From Pyrocephalus nanus (lineage: Eukaryota > Chordata > Aves > Passeriformes > Tyrannidae): DNA of 64,000 bases. The notes beneath the pieces are model-generated. The model had not been told where the DNA came from. It made no database searches and saw nothing but the letters and a program-made list of their open reading frames with translations. Of the stretch, positions 25,341-39,644 are shown one piece after another. The position numbers and the translations under genes are program-made. Numbering within the stretch: the first letter of the stretch is position 1; each line of letters opens with the position of its first letter. The DNA is taken from NCBI GenBank assembly GCA_038380795.1, contig CM076259.1, positions 76,391,724-76,455,723 on the forward strand, read 5' to 3'.

Positions 25341-27760
25341 CTAGACTGCAAGCATGATACAGATATGTCCTGGTGCTATCTAACCCCAAAAGCTGGCACA
25401 GATATAAATGAAAGCTGCAGAATACTTGCCTTCAGACTGCACACTACAAGTGACTGTGGCAATATTCTCCACAGCAGTACCTCTTCCAGCAAAGTTGTTC
25501 AGAAACGTGATCATGAAAGAAAACTTAGCCCACCTGAGCGGTCCTTGGTATTCCCTGGGTTTACTGTATCTTCCATGTATCCACTAACCACCAACTGCTC
25601 CAGTTCCCATTGGTAATCATGCTGCTAATTAATTGCCAAAACTATTTTTTTTTTTGCAATCGCCCTATGGAATTGTTAAGTATAGCAGTGTTTCTACAGC
25701 TTCTGTTTTGACAGAGCTGTGAGCTGCCACTAGGAAAGTGGAAATTAATCTGATGTTATCAATAAAACATGAAAACATCTTTTAATCTGCCTAATCCTCT
25801 TCAAAATGTAAATGCTGTAATTCTGCAAAATGACATTGACTAAAATTTCAGTGAGCAATAGAAATGGTATATAAAAAAGGCAAACCTTGAAAACTGTCCA
25901 TCTGATACGATTAAAGCAATTTAAACAGCAGCAACAATAATCATCTGCTTCCCAAATAAACATTCAAGTGAATCTCTGGTAGCAAAACATAATTTAAAAA
26001 AAATTTTCTACTTACTGAAACTCTAATCTACTTATTGTTTGCACACAGAAATTCTGGAACAAGACACCTGAAGTCATTAAGGCTAGGAAAATACTTTGCT
26101 TCTTGCTAACAGGTCCACATCTCCCTCCTGTGCTGCTTATCCAGTGACCATCAATGTTTTTCTACAGCTAAAAGCAAGCAACAAAGCCACAAGCCTTAGC
26201 GTATTTTTGTCATGGCTGGTTTTCAATTCTATTACCTCAGTGACTGTACAAGAGAAAACAGAGGTCTGGAGATGTATTTCAGATCCTGTTCACATGGCTA
26301 TAACTGAACTGGCATTTTACTCAGCATGTCGTACACAGAAGGAAGCCACGGTAACTCACTAAAGCAAGCAAGTTCCATCACCATACAGCAGAGACAGCAG
26401 TGCACCTCCAAGCAAATGTGCTATGCTTTGGAAATATCCACAAAATGCCCCATAGCCATTATGGTATTGCATCCAGAGCAGTTGTTACATTTATAAGGAT
26501 GTCTGCAAGTACATGAGAGGTCTATTTCGCAAGGTATGGAGAAACAACTGTTTCCACTTACTGGAAGCACAGTAAATCAGTGGCTTGCTTATGCATTATT
26601 AAACATGCAAGAGAAAACATTCCAGACACAAAAGTCAGGACTCAAAACGCTTACAGTTATGGCTACAGTTTCTACCAGCATTTGCAAACCTAACTTTTGA
26701 GGATAGTTTTTCATACTACAGAAACTATTGCACGTGCTATCCCAGAAGGGCAGAAGCTGCACAACTCACTTGCCTCTCACCCCAAAAATTATTTTTCTCT
26801 CCAAAACTTTAAATACCTCTCTCCTAAACTTACAGACTATCAACATCATCTTCCCACAATACTTCACATTTCCAAAAACCCCAAATTCCTTAAGTAAGCA
26901 TCTCTGAAATATAGATACATGACAGGAAACACTAATTCTTAGATCTAGTTGAGTATTTCCAATTCACAAAAATTTTTTAAGTCACTTAATACCTACATTC
27001 TTTACTTATCCCAGCTTCAAAAACAAAAAGAAAATACTAAATCTATTTCAGGAAACTACTAACAAAAAAAAGTCTTCTACAAAATCAAGAACTAAGTATG
27101 CCAATGTTACTATTCACCAATTTGGATGCTGTTGTATCTATTTTAATCATTCAGACTTCCACCTGGTGTGCAGTGTCAGTAGCAAGCTGAAAAAGGAGAC
27201 GTGCTCTCTTCAGCAGTCCTATGTTTGTTTTTACATCAAATAACTTAATCAGAACACACACTGTTGTTAGATTTCTTCCGAGGTAATTAAATAACTATTC
27301 AATGCCAATTAATCACAGCTAAATAAGGGTCTGTCACCGAAGTGCTATGTACACATTTCAGACTATTTAATGGTCAAATACTTGGCAGTATCAAAGTTAA
27401 ACAATGATTCATTAAACCTCCTCCCCTACACAATAGTTAGGCTAAACTTGAAGTGAAAGAATCAAACCTCTTTTGTTCTCCATGAAAAAGACATCAAACC
27501 TCAGTATGTGATATTCTTCTCTTTCTCACTCTGTAAACTGCTTGAATTGCACAAATCGGAATGTGTTCAGGTGCTACATACCCACTTTGCTTCTGCAGGT
27601 GCCTACTGATACTTGGGAATAGATGTTCAAACCTATCATCCAAATAATGAAAACACTTGACAGTGTGCCACACCTACTTAAAATGTTTATACATACTTTA
27701 TCATGAAAGAAATATAATCCAAACTGAATCAACACTAAAGATGTAAACACCAGAAAAGGA

Positions 27761-27775
27761 TTTTTTTTTTTTTTT
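27761..27775. repeat. 15-T homopolymer
   Basis: Run of fifteen T followed by aaaca. No retroposon body was recognised beside it. Confidence 0.9.
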
Positions 27776-28564
27776 AAACAAGAAACTAGGATCCTCCACT
27801 GGAACAGTCAAATGCCACCCGTATCATTCAACATTGTGCAACCTAAATTCCAAGGACCCTAAGAGCAGCAGTACATATTATTTCTAAATGTTTCTGGCAT
27901 TTCTTGTATACTTTGTTGGCCAGGGCATTCATTGAAATGCTTCTGTGTAACACAATAGAGTAGGCAGATTGACCTTCTATACCTTGCAAAGAGTTTACAA
28001 AACCTTTATACCCACTTGCTTCATCACACATTGCAGAAATACTTTGTCGCTACTTCTCTAGTAAACTGATTTGCCTCTGCAAAAGAAAAAGGGTTTAAGA
28101 GAAGGACCTTCTACAGATAGAAAGATTTTGCCACTTGTGTGTGCATGTGCATGCACGGGTGCACACTCTTGGATTTCTTTTCCCCTTGGAGATTAGGCTA
28201 GTCCTCAACGTTGGGAATTTTAATTGCATCACACTTTTTAGTTCAATATGCAAATGGTATTAATAAATACTGCTTTGCATAGTAACCTAAAGTCCTTCAT
28301 AGCAATTGGCCTAAATAACAATTTCCACATACTGTATTTACCTGGGGGGGAAGGTGTGAAGGGGGGCAAAATTCAAAATCTCTTTATCTGCTCTGCAACA
28401 GTGAAGTCAGAACACTTCCCCAGTGCCCTGCCTCCATAAAGAAAAGATAACAAACATTATTATCTCCCTCTCCTCATTGCAAACTGGCAGAAACCTGTCT
28501 AAAGGCAACCTTTAGTGCTAGGAATGGATTCAAGAAGGTACTCAGTCATGTATGATACCCTGAG

Positions 28565-28670
28565 ATTACCTCCAGTTGCTTAGAGCATCATGCCAAGATC
28601 ATGGGTTCAATCCCTGCATGGACTCGATCCTCATGGGTCCCTTCCAACTTAGAATATTCTGTGATTCTCC
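28565..28670 (+). mobile_element. tRNA-Ile-derived SINE with CR1 tail (TguSINE1-like)
   Basis: The first part (28565-28622) aligns to a tRNA-Ile gene. An A-box-like 'ttacctccagttgcttagag' corresponds to TTAGCTCAGTTGGTTAGAG. Then 'catcatgccaagatcatggg' lacks nine bases of the anticodon loop. A B box 'ggttcaatcc' corresponds to GGTTCGATCC. It runs straight into a CR1 3' tail (28623-28670: 'tcctcatgggtcccttccaa', then 'ttctgtgattct'). A tRNA head joined to a CR1 tail is the structure described for passerine TguSINE1-type SINEs, mobilised by CR1 (established knowledge; subfamily assignment is inference). The intact tRNA fold is lost, so this is not a tRNA gene. Confidence 0.78.
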
Positions 28671-28740
28671 ATGTAACTAAACAAGAGCAATCTCAACTGG
28701 GATTACACAAATGCTTGAAAGCAGTCATGCCACAGAGATG

Positions 28741-29040
28741 CTTGTCCAGGCTAGGACAGCTTTAACACAGATGAATCCATGTTGGACAGCCCAAAGCACA
28801 CACTTCACAGCCACCAACTCTGCTCAGCGAGGAGAAGCCCCTCATGCATCCCACCTTCTGAACACCACGCACTGTGGCACCACCTGAGCAAGGGGGGCAG
28901 AGCACCGGTGAGAGGATGGCTGGTCACCACAACGGGGTGTCATCGCCGTGCTTGGACCCTGCAAGATCATGGTGCAGTTTGTCCAAGCTCACCCTGAGGA
29001 GAGAAACCAGGCACTGCACAGGCCAAACTGCAGCGTGCAA
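28741..29040. other. GC-rich intronic patch of unknown nature
   Basis: About 300 bp with clearly higher GC and several CpG dinucleotides (for example around cagcgagg, caccggtg, catcgccgtg), in an otherwise AT-rich intron. It begins about 70 bp right of the SINE. Two overlapping plus-strand frames of about 70 codons cross it, but neither resembles a known protein. It could be an unrecognised old repeat (an LTR fragment, for example) or a regulatory element. Confidence 0.4.
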
Positions 29041-32000
29041 AACCAAAATCATTTTAAATGAATGCATGGTAGTGAAATAATGCTCTCAAGTGTATGTGTG
29101 GTAATAAAAGCCTGCTCAAAAGGCAGGAATGAAAGAAATAGCTGCGCAGAACTGGGCACCTTTAAACACCCATCAATTTAACTACATCAAACAGGCTTCC
29201 CATTCTTTCAGTGGTACAAACTGGCAGCTCCCCACATATCTTGCTGGTAAGCTATGGCATTCAGTGACTGATAAGGCTTTACCCATGCTCAGCTCATACA
29301 CATTCACTGAAAAAAAGAAAAAAAAATGTACTGCAACTACAAGCAGCTTGCTGTTTCATCAAAGCAATGACAAAGTGGATTGTCCATATCAAATGTTGGC
29401 AGCAAGCAGACATTACATCAACCTTGTAAAATACAACTATGAAGTCAACAAAATAATTAAAGATGGATTACCAACTTTGAAAGGAATTATAAGTTTGTGA
29501 AATATTTCTTCAGAAAGAAATCTGGAAATGCATCTCCTGCATAGTTGTCAATTACTGATCTACTCTGGCTTTTCTTCCACATTTCTACAAAGAAACGTCA
29601 AAAGGTCTGTTATCTTTTTTTAATATATGTTTAGCACCACATGTCCACACAAATTGCCATATACAGCATTGCTGTCTTCCCCACAGGCATCCTATAAATA
29701 TAAATAAGAAATTCTACCCCATTTTTTTCTTTAGCAGCCTGAAACTGATAGGAATATTATCACTTTCTTAGACATTTGCAAATAGGCACAGTGGTGCTGG
29801 GCCAAAATATGCTGAGATCATAATATCCATTTATCTAAACTGCCAGGACGTTATGAATTCAGGGGGAATGCTTTCTATCCAAATTAATTTACAACTTGAA
29901 AAGGACTTTTTACACAAATGCTGTCAAACAAAAAAAAGGTTAGGAAACGAGAAGAAAATGTGAACACTGTTTCATCTTATTTTTAAGTGTAGGATTTAAA
30001 GAAAGGAGGATAACTACGATAAAGGTAAGAATGGAAAACAGGCTTCTTCGGAAATGAATTTCTATTTTTACTGCTGATGGAGACATCTACATTACCTAGT
30101 ATGAATATGTTGATCCTAACTGTACAATTGTTTCTTGAACTTTCTAGTCCATACAGTATTTTAATGGCCTACGGATTAGAATTACCCAGCTGCGGAAAAT
30201 TAAAATAAGCCAATGCTCCACACAATTTGACTTATCCCTTTGCTAATTTATGTGGTACAGTTGATTTAGTTTTTTTTTCCTGGATGTGCTCAGAAGAGTA
30301 CATGTACTAACATCAGTAATCACCAGCCAAAGTCTCCTCACTTAAGGTACAATGCAGAGATGATGCATAAAGTCTCCATTAAAAACAGAAGCACAAAAAG
30401 GAAAAACCGCTTTAAGGGGACAGGGAGAGTATAATTTTCCTTCATTCCGAAGTTGCTTTCACGAAAAATCTCAAAATACCTTCTGCATTGTAACTGCCTT
30501 TCATACTGTATTTCATTACCAATTAGCAAAGTTGGTCATAATTCCAGCTGTAACAGAATTTGCCAAACAGAATTTAACTTTGGTGCTGTTACTATACTTG
30601 CTAACAAAATGATCTCTTTTAAGAAAAGCATGTTAGAGCTGAGATATTACATAATCATTGCTGAATTTCAAATTATTGATCCCTGCAATTATACCCTTAT
30701 CCCAATATTCACAGATTTTTCTTTTGTAACTTACTGTGAAAGGAAGTTCCAAAATCATTCAAAAGTACAAACTTCTGGCAATATATGCAGAGGTTTTATC
30801 CTATAACCTGAGTACAAAGCTACATATCTGCTTCATAATATTAAACTTTTTATATATAATCCTGTGATGATGATTGCCTTAAAAAAGTTCTAACAATTCT
30901 AGAAGTTAAGCTCTGGATATCCTCTCTGCTCCTTTTAAAACTCATTCTTATTCACTGAAGCTATTTTAAGTTATCCTGAGTTTAAAGCATAAATTTTACA
31001 TTTAAATATAATGAAACATAAAAACGCAATCAATCTAAACTGAAGCAACCAAATCTAATGTACTGTCAAAATACAGCGGGACCTAATTTTTGCTGTATGA
31101 TACAATATAAGCAACATGACATTTTTAAAGGACACAGTCCAAACTGAACCCCCCCCAAAAAATGTATTTCTACAGCGAAGGAGGGGTAGAGGAAGAGTTG
31201 CAACTGGCTTCCTTTCCCTTCCTGAAGGGGAAAAAAAAAACCTAAAAACCATAGCCACTTGCAAGTTCTTATCAACTGACCTTTACAAAGATGTCAAGTC
31301 ATATACTACTGAGAGAATTTTCTGTTAATTTACACCACCATTTTTTTCTATTCTAGATGTAAGTAAAGTTACATGTTCTGGCTTCTCACAACACAAAGCA
31401 TCACTATAATAGGAACCTGAAATAGTACCTAAAACATGTAGTCCTGTATTAACTTTTTACTAGTAAGATTATGAATTTAATTCTTCGCTAAAATATTCAG
31501 CCACAAATTCAGCCACTTCTGAAAAGGGCATTTGTGCAGTCTAGTTTTCCTTTCTGCTACAAATCCAACTGGGGTTGAAAATATGTCTCAAGTGCTGTTT
31601 TGCTGGAGGAGGGGCTTACAAGGAATTAAACTGAATACTACAAATCAGGATAAGCTAAAATATCTGAAGAGTATTTTTTTACTGGAACTTTTTACATTAG
31701 AAGAGAAAAATAGCTTTTAGAGCTATTTTCATATTTGGGGGCTATGTAGAAATATACATCAATGCAGGAATTAAAATAAACATTGAAATATATGTCACCT
31801 TTCTGGTAAGCTTTTTCCAACAACAAAAAGGAGTCTTCCTTTTCTATTTATACCATCAAGACTAGATTCACAATAGGCTTCAAATACTGCATTTCAGAAA
31901 ATACTGGGGGGATCTCACATAGCTCCTGCAAATCTGCTCACATCTGTAATTTTTCTTACCATCTCCTAAAGATAATTCCAATAATTAGAATCTTAATTTG

Positions 32001-34501
32001 CTTCTTTTCAAAGTTTTTCTCTCCTCCGCTTTTTTAACTGGTGCTGAAGTTAGAAGGGCTCAATCATCACTCCAGTCTAAAATGACAGTGACCAAATAGG
32101 ACATTACTGAATATAAAGCATTTGACTCCTTAAATCTGAGTTGAAACTGCTATCTGGCAATAAGGTTATCATTCCAAAACCAAATGATTATCCCCTATTT
32201 TAACAATCATACATATATATACAGATCCCCTTCTGCATACAGAAGAGAATGATTCTGATGTAGTCCATCCATCTTCTTCCTTTTTTGGAACCATGAAAGG
32301 GAATTCTTTAGAGACTGCTGCTGTGAAAGCCAAGCCAAGACTTCTGGCCTCTACCTAGCCCATCCATTCTGAGGATAAAGCCTCTGGACACAGCAAACAG
32401 CGAAGGCATTTCACATCTTCATCTGACTTTGTAAAGCCTTGTCTTCTGCTTGGCATGTTCATTTGGTTTGATCATTCATTTTTCTTTAGCTTCACTTTCT
32501 TTTTCTTTCTCTCCTCTTCTGGAAAATGTGAATTGTTTGAAAAAGAGAGTCTCTCTCTAAACGTCATTCATTATTTACCCATGTAATGATTCCTGAAATA
32601 CCTTTTCATTTTTAACTATTCCTACTATAAAAAAGCCACTGCAACATGGGTTTGGCTATCCAGACTTCACAATGGATGACACTGGATAATTTTCAATGGA
32701 TTTTTTCCTGTCTCACACAAAATATCATTACTACAGAACTCAAAAAAAATTCTGGTATTGCTATCAGAAAACTAGAACTGTGTCTGCTGTGCAAATGATC
32801 AAAGCATTTGCTTGGAAAACTTGCTGTGTGTTAAAGACACACCCCACACCCTCATGAAAAGAAAAATTTTGCTTCAATGTAGGACATTTTAAACCACGTG
32901 TTAGAGGAAAGTCACATAAAATTTGGAACCATGGAACCAGGTCTGGGCACTTATACGAGAGACAAAGGCTGGGCAGGGATGCAAGGGAATGTGTTATTTT
33001 TACCAGTCATGGAGGATGCACTGAAGGTGGGTCGCTCACCTGTCCAGTGAGTGTGTCAACTGCTCTACCACAGGCACTTCTGCTGTAGGCCTCCTTCAGT
33101 CCCTGCTCTTGAAGCTGCTCACCCTTTGGATGAATCAGTAAATGTGTACACGGGAAAAAGGCAAATGAGTGCATGCCTGCAGGCTACAGCAATCAGCATG
33201 GGAGGGACTACAGCTGGAATCAAATCCTTCTTTTTGAAGGGGGGGGCTAATTTAGGGCACAGAATGGACCCTTTCCAGTGGAGCAAGATGTAGGGTGTAA
33301 GGAGGGATGACTTCACCTCCTCTTCTGTTTTGTGATTGGCACAGAAGTCCACTTGCAGTCTTGCCTGAGAAACAATCAAAAACCCTTTGTCTCAGAAAAG
33401 CTGAAGGCGACTACATCCCAAGTGTTTTATTCTAGCAAGGAGTGTTGTCCAAAAGAATATAGATATAGTCTGACAATGCATTTCTTTGTGCCATCAGTTT
33501 CTGGGGGGAAAAATATCACTATAAACCCAAGCTATAATCAACAACACTGAACAAAAACCCCAAATATGACCCCTTCTCTATTCTATAGTCTATTCATTAC
33601 ATTAAAAGAATCTCATGTTAAAAATTAAATTATTAAATGCTAAGCATTTTGAAAAGTTATACTGCACTGCCTATGACTCTACCGTACTCCTCTACTGGGC
33701 AACTATTAGAAGGTTTCATCTCAGCAACAAGAAATAAAAATATACTAGGAATAAGCAGCTACAAATGAGGAGTAAGTAGCTGCTAACCATACTAAAACAT
33801 TAGTAGTGCCTAAATCAAAACCAAAGAACCTTTAATGTTCATTTATAAATGTAACTTAAATTCATCCTCTATATTTTCTGACTGCTGAATGCTAGAGGTT
33901 AAATTATTTTAAAAACATATACTTACATACGTCACTTAAAATTAAAGAAAAAATGAATTGTGTAATTTTCTAATTTTTTTCATGGTTTTTAAATTATAAG
34001 AAAGAAATTTAGATTGATAAATAAGTTAACAGGAACATTTCTTCTCTTTAAACAGAGAAAAAAATTCACACATCAAGGAGGAAAAAAATTACTTAACTGA
34101 ACAGTCATTCAAGCAGAAGTGAATACAATTTACAAACTCTTTTGTCTTTGTTAAGTTCAAAGACAGACTTGACTGTGAAGCTCTTATTTACACCATGAAC
34201 TTCTCAATAAATAAACAGGCCAAAATAGAAGAGTGCCATTTGCAACCAGGGACTCCCAAGAACGTTGCCATTTGTTATTTGCATGACAGAAACACCCAAA
34301 AGAGGATTAATACATATGAAGTGGGAGGCAGAGCCTCACTAGGATGCACACTGGACCATCACGTAGCTCTGCCCTGAAGAGTCTGCAGTGTCAGTTAAGA
34401 CAAACCAACATAATTGACTATAAAAGGAACTACAAGCAAAGAGAAGATGTAACATTAAGCTGGAACAGAAAGTTGCAGGACAAGATGTGTGCCTTTTTGC
34501 C

Positions 34502-34520
34502 TTTTTTTTTTTTTTTTTTT
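34502..34520. repeat. 19-T homopolymer
   Basis: Run of nineteen T followed by aaag. On the minus strand it would be a poly-A tract, but no processed pseudogene was recognised on its right. Confidence 0.9.
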
Positions 34521-37500
34521 AAAGTACAAAACCACAAAGGGGTCATGGAATTAATGAGTTTCTCCACCCATATGTTTAACTACTGTCAGTGTATATACTG
34601 CGGTTACAATGATACCTATGTATCTTGAGGGATGATTTTAAAATGAAGAAGAGCCAGCTTGTGGATGAACTTTACTGCACAGAAAGCAGGAAGTTACAAA
34701 GATGTAAGCATAAAAGATAAGCAAGCAAAATGATGAGGGAGGGACTTAAAAACACTGGAATGTGCCAGAATTTCCAATTACCAGGTGCAGAAATAGTAAA
34801 AGCTTTGCATGGGAAGAGGGTTAATGCTCAAACCAAGTCACACTTCTCTCTACAGCTCCTGTTAGACCCCCTCACAGTACATTGGGGCCATAAAATCAAG
34901 AAAAAGTCTTCTCTCCATCTAGCCCTAGGGAGTAGATGCAAGGCAGAACTGTCAAGAGACTAGCTGGTAGTAACAGTCACAGAAGTTGCCGAACTTGGGA
35001 TGTTTGGATACTGAGAGAACTTAGTGTACATACTGACTTAAATTTTTGCCCTATGCAGAGTGGCTGCTTGCATATGTCCTCTCCTTTCACCCTTAGCTTC
35101 ATTCACTCCCTGTTTCCTCTCCTCCCTCTTCCTTCAACATTGCTTCCTCCATTCCCCTTCATCATGGAATGGCAAAAGCTCTTGGTGCAAATAAGTACAC
35201 TTGAAAAAGGGGGGAGAACAACATCCCACGCATAACAAAGGCATGGAGCGCAACACAGCAAGGCACAGGCTAGGAAGTCTGGAAGATCTGGGGACAAATC
35301 AAGTGAGAATAGAAGGTGAACAGAAAGTTGTTGCAACACTTTAACCAGGAAAGCATCTCAACTGATGTTTTGGAAATGCAGTGTGACAAAAAGCCAGACA
35401 GGGTAACTACAACAAAAACACAAGAGCTGTAAAGGTAACAGAAAGGGTGGTTTACTCTGAAAAACATGAGAAATACAGCAAGCAAAAAATCAGGTTCTGA
35501 AACAGTTCCCAAACTAAAACTGTGGAAGCCAAAAAGCCACTGTTGCCTGAAGGAAGATGGCAAAGTGCATCCAGGACAAACTGCATATAATCATAAGTAC
35601 TGGATACATACAGACTATTCAAAAGGTTTATACTCTGACAGAGGAGGAAAGACTTACTACCTCTTTAAAGAGATGCCTTTAGAAAAGTATTCAGAGGATT
35701 TTAGTTACTTCTTGCTTTAAACTGTTCTTACAGGAGCATATTTCACTCTGCTAGCTAAAGAACTGCAGGGGCAACCGCCAGGTTGTGTCTCGTTAGTTTT
35801 TAGAGTATAACTCTGATTAGTGTGCTTAATTTCACTCACATGGGGTCTTAAGATTTCACAAACCAATCAAGATTTCGGGTAAAGGAATTATCTGTAAAAG
35901 TTTTCTTTCTTCCTTCAAAATAAACATGTCTGTCATTGAATCCTAAAAGTTTATTTGTTTATGCATTCACTTGTTTTCCTAACACTCATTTTCACTACAA
36001 TTTCGTTTTGTTTGTTTTTTAAACCAGCAGCTTCTCTGTTGAAACTACATCAGACACTTTAGCACGAAAGATGTTCCAGGACTGCAATGAATTGGACACC
36101 TGAGCCATGTTAAGACTATGACAAAAATACCTATCATTCAAGTATCCATATTCAATATATAAACCACCATTAAATCCTCTCAGGGACCTAAAGCACAAGT
36201 TATATTTTGTAATATACAACTTCTGCAAATAATCACTGATCACAGTCTGACCCCAGACATTTTAGGAAAGGTTGTTTTAAAACAACTGCTTTACCATTAT
36301 TCTGGGTGGAAGAAGACACTATCCAAATTTTTGATGAGGTAGGATTAAAATGGAAAAATACACATATAATAATGAAAGCAAATGACAGAAAAATATCTTG
36401 TGCTTTTGCTTCCCTCTTCACAAAACAGCATGAACACAGAACTTGATTCTGCATCAATTTCCAGATAGATCATTAAAACATACGAAAAAAAAGTATACCT
36501 CCAAGCAAAAAAAAACACTAGAGGCAAAACTCTGTCAAGAAACCAACCACTATAAATATTATAGAGTATTAATTAGTAACAACTTAGCATTGTAGTTATT
36601 TAATTACAGTATTTGGAGAACAAATGTTGGCTCTGACAGTTTTAAAAATGTAGCTTAACTTTAGAATACATATGAAAAGCATCCAATAAACTTTTCATCA
36701 CAGCTGAATGGTACTTACAATGCCTCAACTTTCTGAATGTCTATGTTGTCCTTCCCTAACTCTGAAGAAGTCCTTATATAGCAATTCACATTCCAAATAA
36801 GAACATTCAATTCCTAAATGTCTTAGTGGTCAACTCTACAGTGGTCATGCTTTCAAGAAGAGAACATGAAAAGGTCCAAGTGTTTGGATAACAATAAAAC
36901 ATTTTAGGGCCTTCTGCACAATTGAGGTTTTGTTCATTTGTTTCTTTTGATTTTCTGAAGGAAGGTGACTGAAATGCCTCTTGACAACAAGGTTTTGTAA
37001 CCTTTTATAATCCAGTGATTTTCTGGAAAACTATTATATCACAGGTGGTATAAAAAATGCTGCTCTTATGAAGCAAAAGTCTCTAATATAGCACATGGTC
37101 TATTCTACCTTTCAGAAGGTACCTTACTTCAGCAGGATACAATGCTCATACCTGCAGATGTCTGTCCACAATGGACCCCTTAGCACAACTGCAACCTAAA
37201 TTAAGTCAAGACATAACAAATTACCTGAACTAGAAATCCAAATAAATACTGAAAAACAATCTGAGGTATGTTGTAAAACTCTCTCTCAAGTGTTAGAACT
37301 TGCATGGGTCATATTCTTTCCTTCTCAGTGCATTCTGACACCCAAAGGACCATTATGTTCAGAAAAAAGATCCTAGAAGAACTGAAAGGTTCTGACATCA
37401 GAGAATTTAAACTAGCTGTGAATCCCCTTGAGGAGGTATGACTCATCTTCAAGGTTTAAATTAGATTATCAACCAAGTGAAGCAGCACAGTAAATCTACA

Positions 37501-39576
37501 ATAAAAGATAAATGCCTAGAGGAAAATAATTTTTGCCCCTAGTGGCAGATGCTTGAACTTTAAAGGATCTGAGACTAAGCTCTTTGTCTAAGCCTTCCTG
37601 ACAGAAAACAACTGAAATAATGTCTTCAGTTGGTCCAACTTTGCTCCATATGCCAGATAGAAACAGTATCTAAACCCTGTAAATGAAAGTATATTGTCAC
37701 TTCTAAACCAATTGAGGATCAAACAATTTACAGAAACCAAGACTTATTTTGCTGACAATTAAGCTCTATCAGCAAGACTTGAGATTCAATGAAATCTGAC
37801 AATTGTGAAGAAAAAGGCTTTTGTCTGAGTAAGTCTGAAGCATTTGGGAAAATCAACAGAAAATCAGAAGACCAAATTAGATCGAAGAGTCTTTAAGGAT
37901 AAAATTCACTAATTAAAATAACTGCCTTCCTTGCTCTGTTTCCTCTCTGAGTTGCTTTGGTATTACAGCAGAAAGGCATACAGGAAGAGGAAAATTTGAT
38001 CTAAGGAGCAAGTGTTACACCCACCACACTTCCTCTTACACCAACAGCATACTCTGTCTATCCTGCTGGTCAAGCTCCATTATTAAGAACCACTATCCCC
38101 TTAAAAATGAAAGACAAGTACAAATCTCTGCTTTACATCAAATCTTGAGAGGTGTGAAAGGTCTTTAAAGCCTTTTTCTTCTATGCTGAAAGTCAAATAA
38201 TTCAAATCCAACCTAACGTTTACAATGCGCTGCAAGGTCACTAGCTGGAATTGTGTTTTTGCATCTCCTCCTCACAGAGTCAAAGAATGAATGATTATTC
38301 TTATGTTTTTTCCAAGACCAGCAAAATCACTGAAACTTCTGCCCATGTAATTGAAGACTTCTATTCAAAATACCTCCATGACTATTTAAAACTAATAATA
38401 AGCACTCAATAAGCATCTGACCATCTTGCATCTCATGAGAACTACGAACAACAGAAGCAGAGTGGGAAGGTATTAACACATTAAGCAGTGCTCACAGCAC
38501 TACACTTTAAGCTGATAACAGATCATTTCACCAACTTGGTATTTTGCATGTCACTAAATGTTCGTGTCTCTATTAATAGTATGTAACAATATTGCTTTAT
38601 TGCATGGCTAAGATGGGACAACAAGTAATTAAATCCTATTTTTCCACCAGAATGTTTTTATTTTCAAGCAAACAAACACTTCTGGAAAGCGTCAGATTGG
38701 GCATTTCCACTCTCAAACACTCAGCAGGTGCACAAAATCATCTGTATAAGCCCTCATAATCTTTGAGAAACACTTATTTCTGAACAATCACTTCTAGACA
38801 CTGTCCTTAAGCCTTTGGTAGTAGCTGAGCAACACTGGTTATTAAACTGAGGTGCAGCAGAGTTTATTTCTTCTTATCTGAATTAAAAAAAAAAAGCGTT
38901 GGGATTGTTTTTTTCCATTTTTTCTCTTGGGGAATCTTGAGGGTTTAAATGTATGCAGTGTTTAGAGAATGGCTTTGAATTCAATATTAAACCGCACTTG
39001 TAGCTTAATTATGAAAAAAGATCATTGTCACTACATATTTGGAATATTAAAACTTGTCAGCTTTATAAAATCCTCAAGGCATTTTTTTCTCTCCTATTTG
39101 GCTTTATTTTGAAAGCAGTCCTTAGATAAGATTTCTTAATATCAGACTAAGTCTAGCATAACTAGTTTTCTGTTGAAAATATTGAAGAACAAAATATTCT
39201 CTCTATATTGTTAGTTTAATAGAAAAAAAAAGATGACACTTCTAAAGCTAAAGCCATCTATATTTCACAATTCTGGAGCTTTCAATTTGCAGAGGTTTCT
39301 GCAGGTATCTTTTGTCTTAAATGAGCACCAAATAATTTTTTTTTTCCTCCAATGGTAAGGGAACATTAGTGGATTAAAGGTAATTACTACGAACTCTTCC
39401 TTAAACCATTTTACCATTTTTCAGTCAGGAAATACCAAAAATATTCTGGAAAGCTAACAGTAATTGTTTACTTTTGGCTGGTCATTTGGACAGGAGAGGG
39501 GAGAATTGTTCTTTTAAGAGGAGACTGGGAATAAAGGGAGAAAGAAACATTATACTAACCTCCAGCAAATCATATG

Positions 39577-39644
39577 GATGTGTGTGTATTTATATATGTA
39601 TTTTTAATATATATGTGTATATATATACAAAAATATTAAAAATA
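39577..39644. repeat. AT-rich tract with 12-bp inverted repeat
   Basis: A TG/TA dinucleotide-rich region. Within it TATTTTTAATAT (39599-39610) is the exact reverse complement of ATATTAAAAATA (39633-39644), separated by 22 nt of TA/TG repeats. Confidence 0.85.

Noticed and set aside
28565..28622. A tRNA-Ile gene
   Set aside because: The anticodon loop is missing, the acceptor stem does not pair, and a CR1 tail follows directly, so it is a SINE head.
29129..29500. 123-codon plus-strand open frame with a lysine run
   Set aside because: The lysine run comes from an A-rich tract, there is no recognisable domain, and it is antisense to the host intron with no gene signals.
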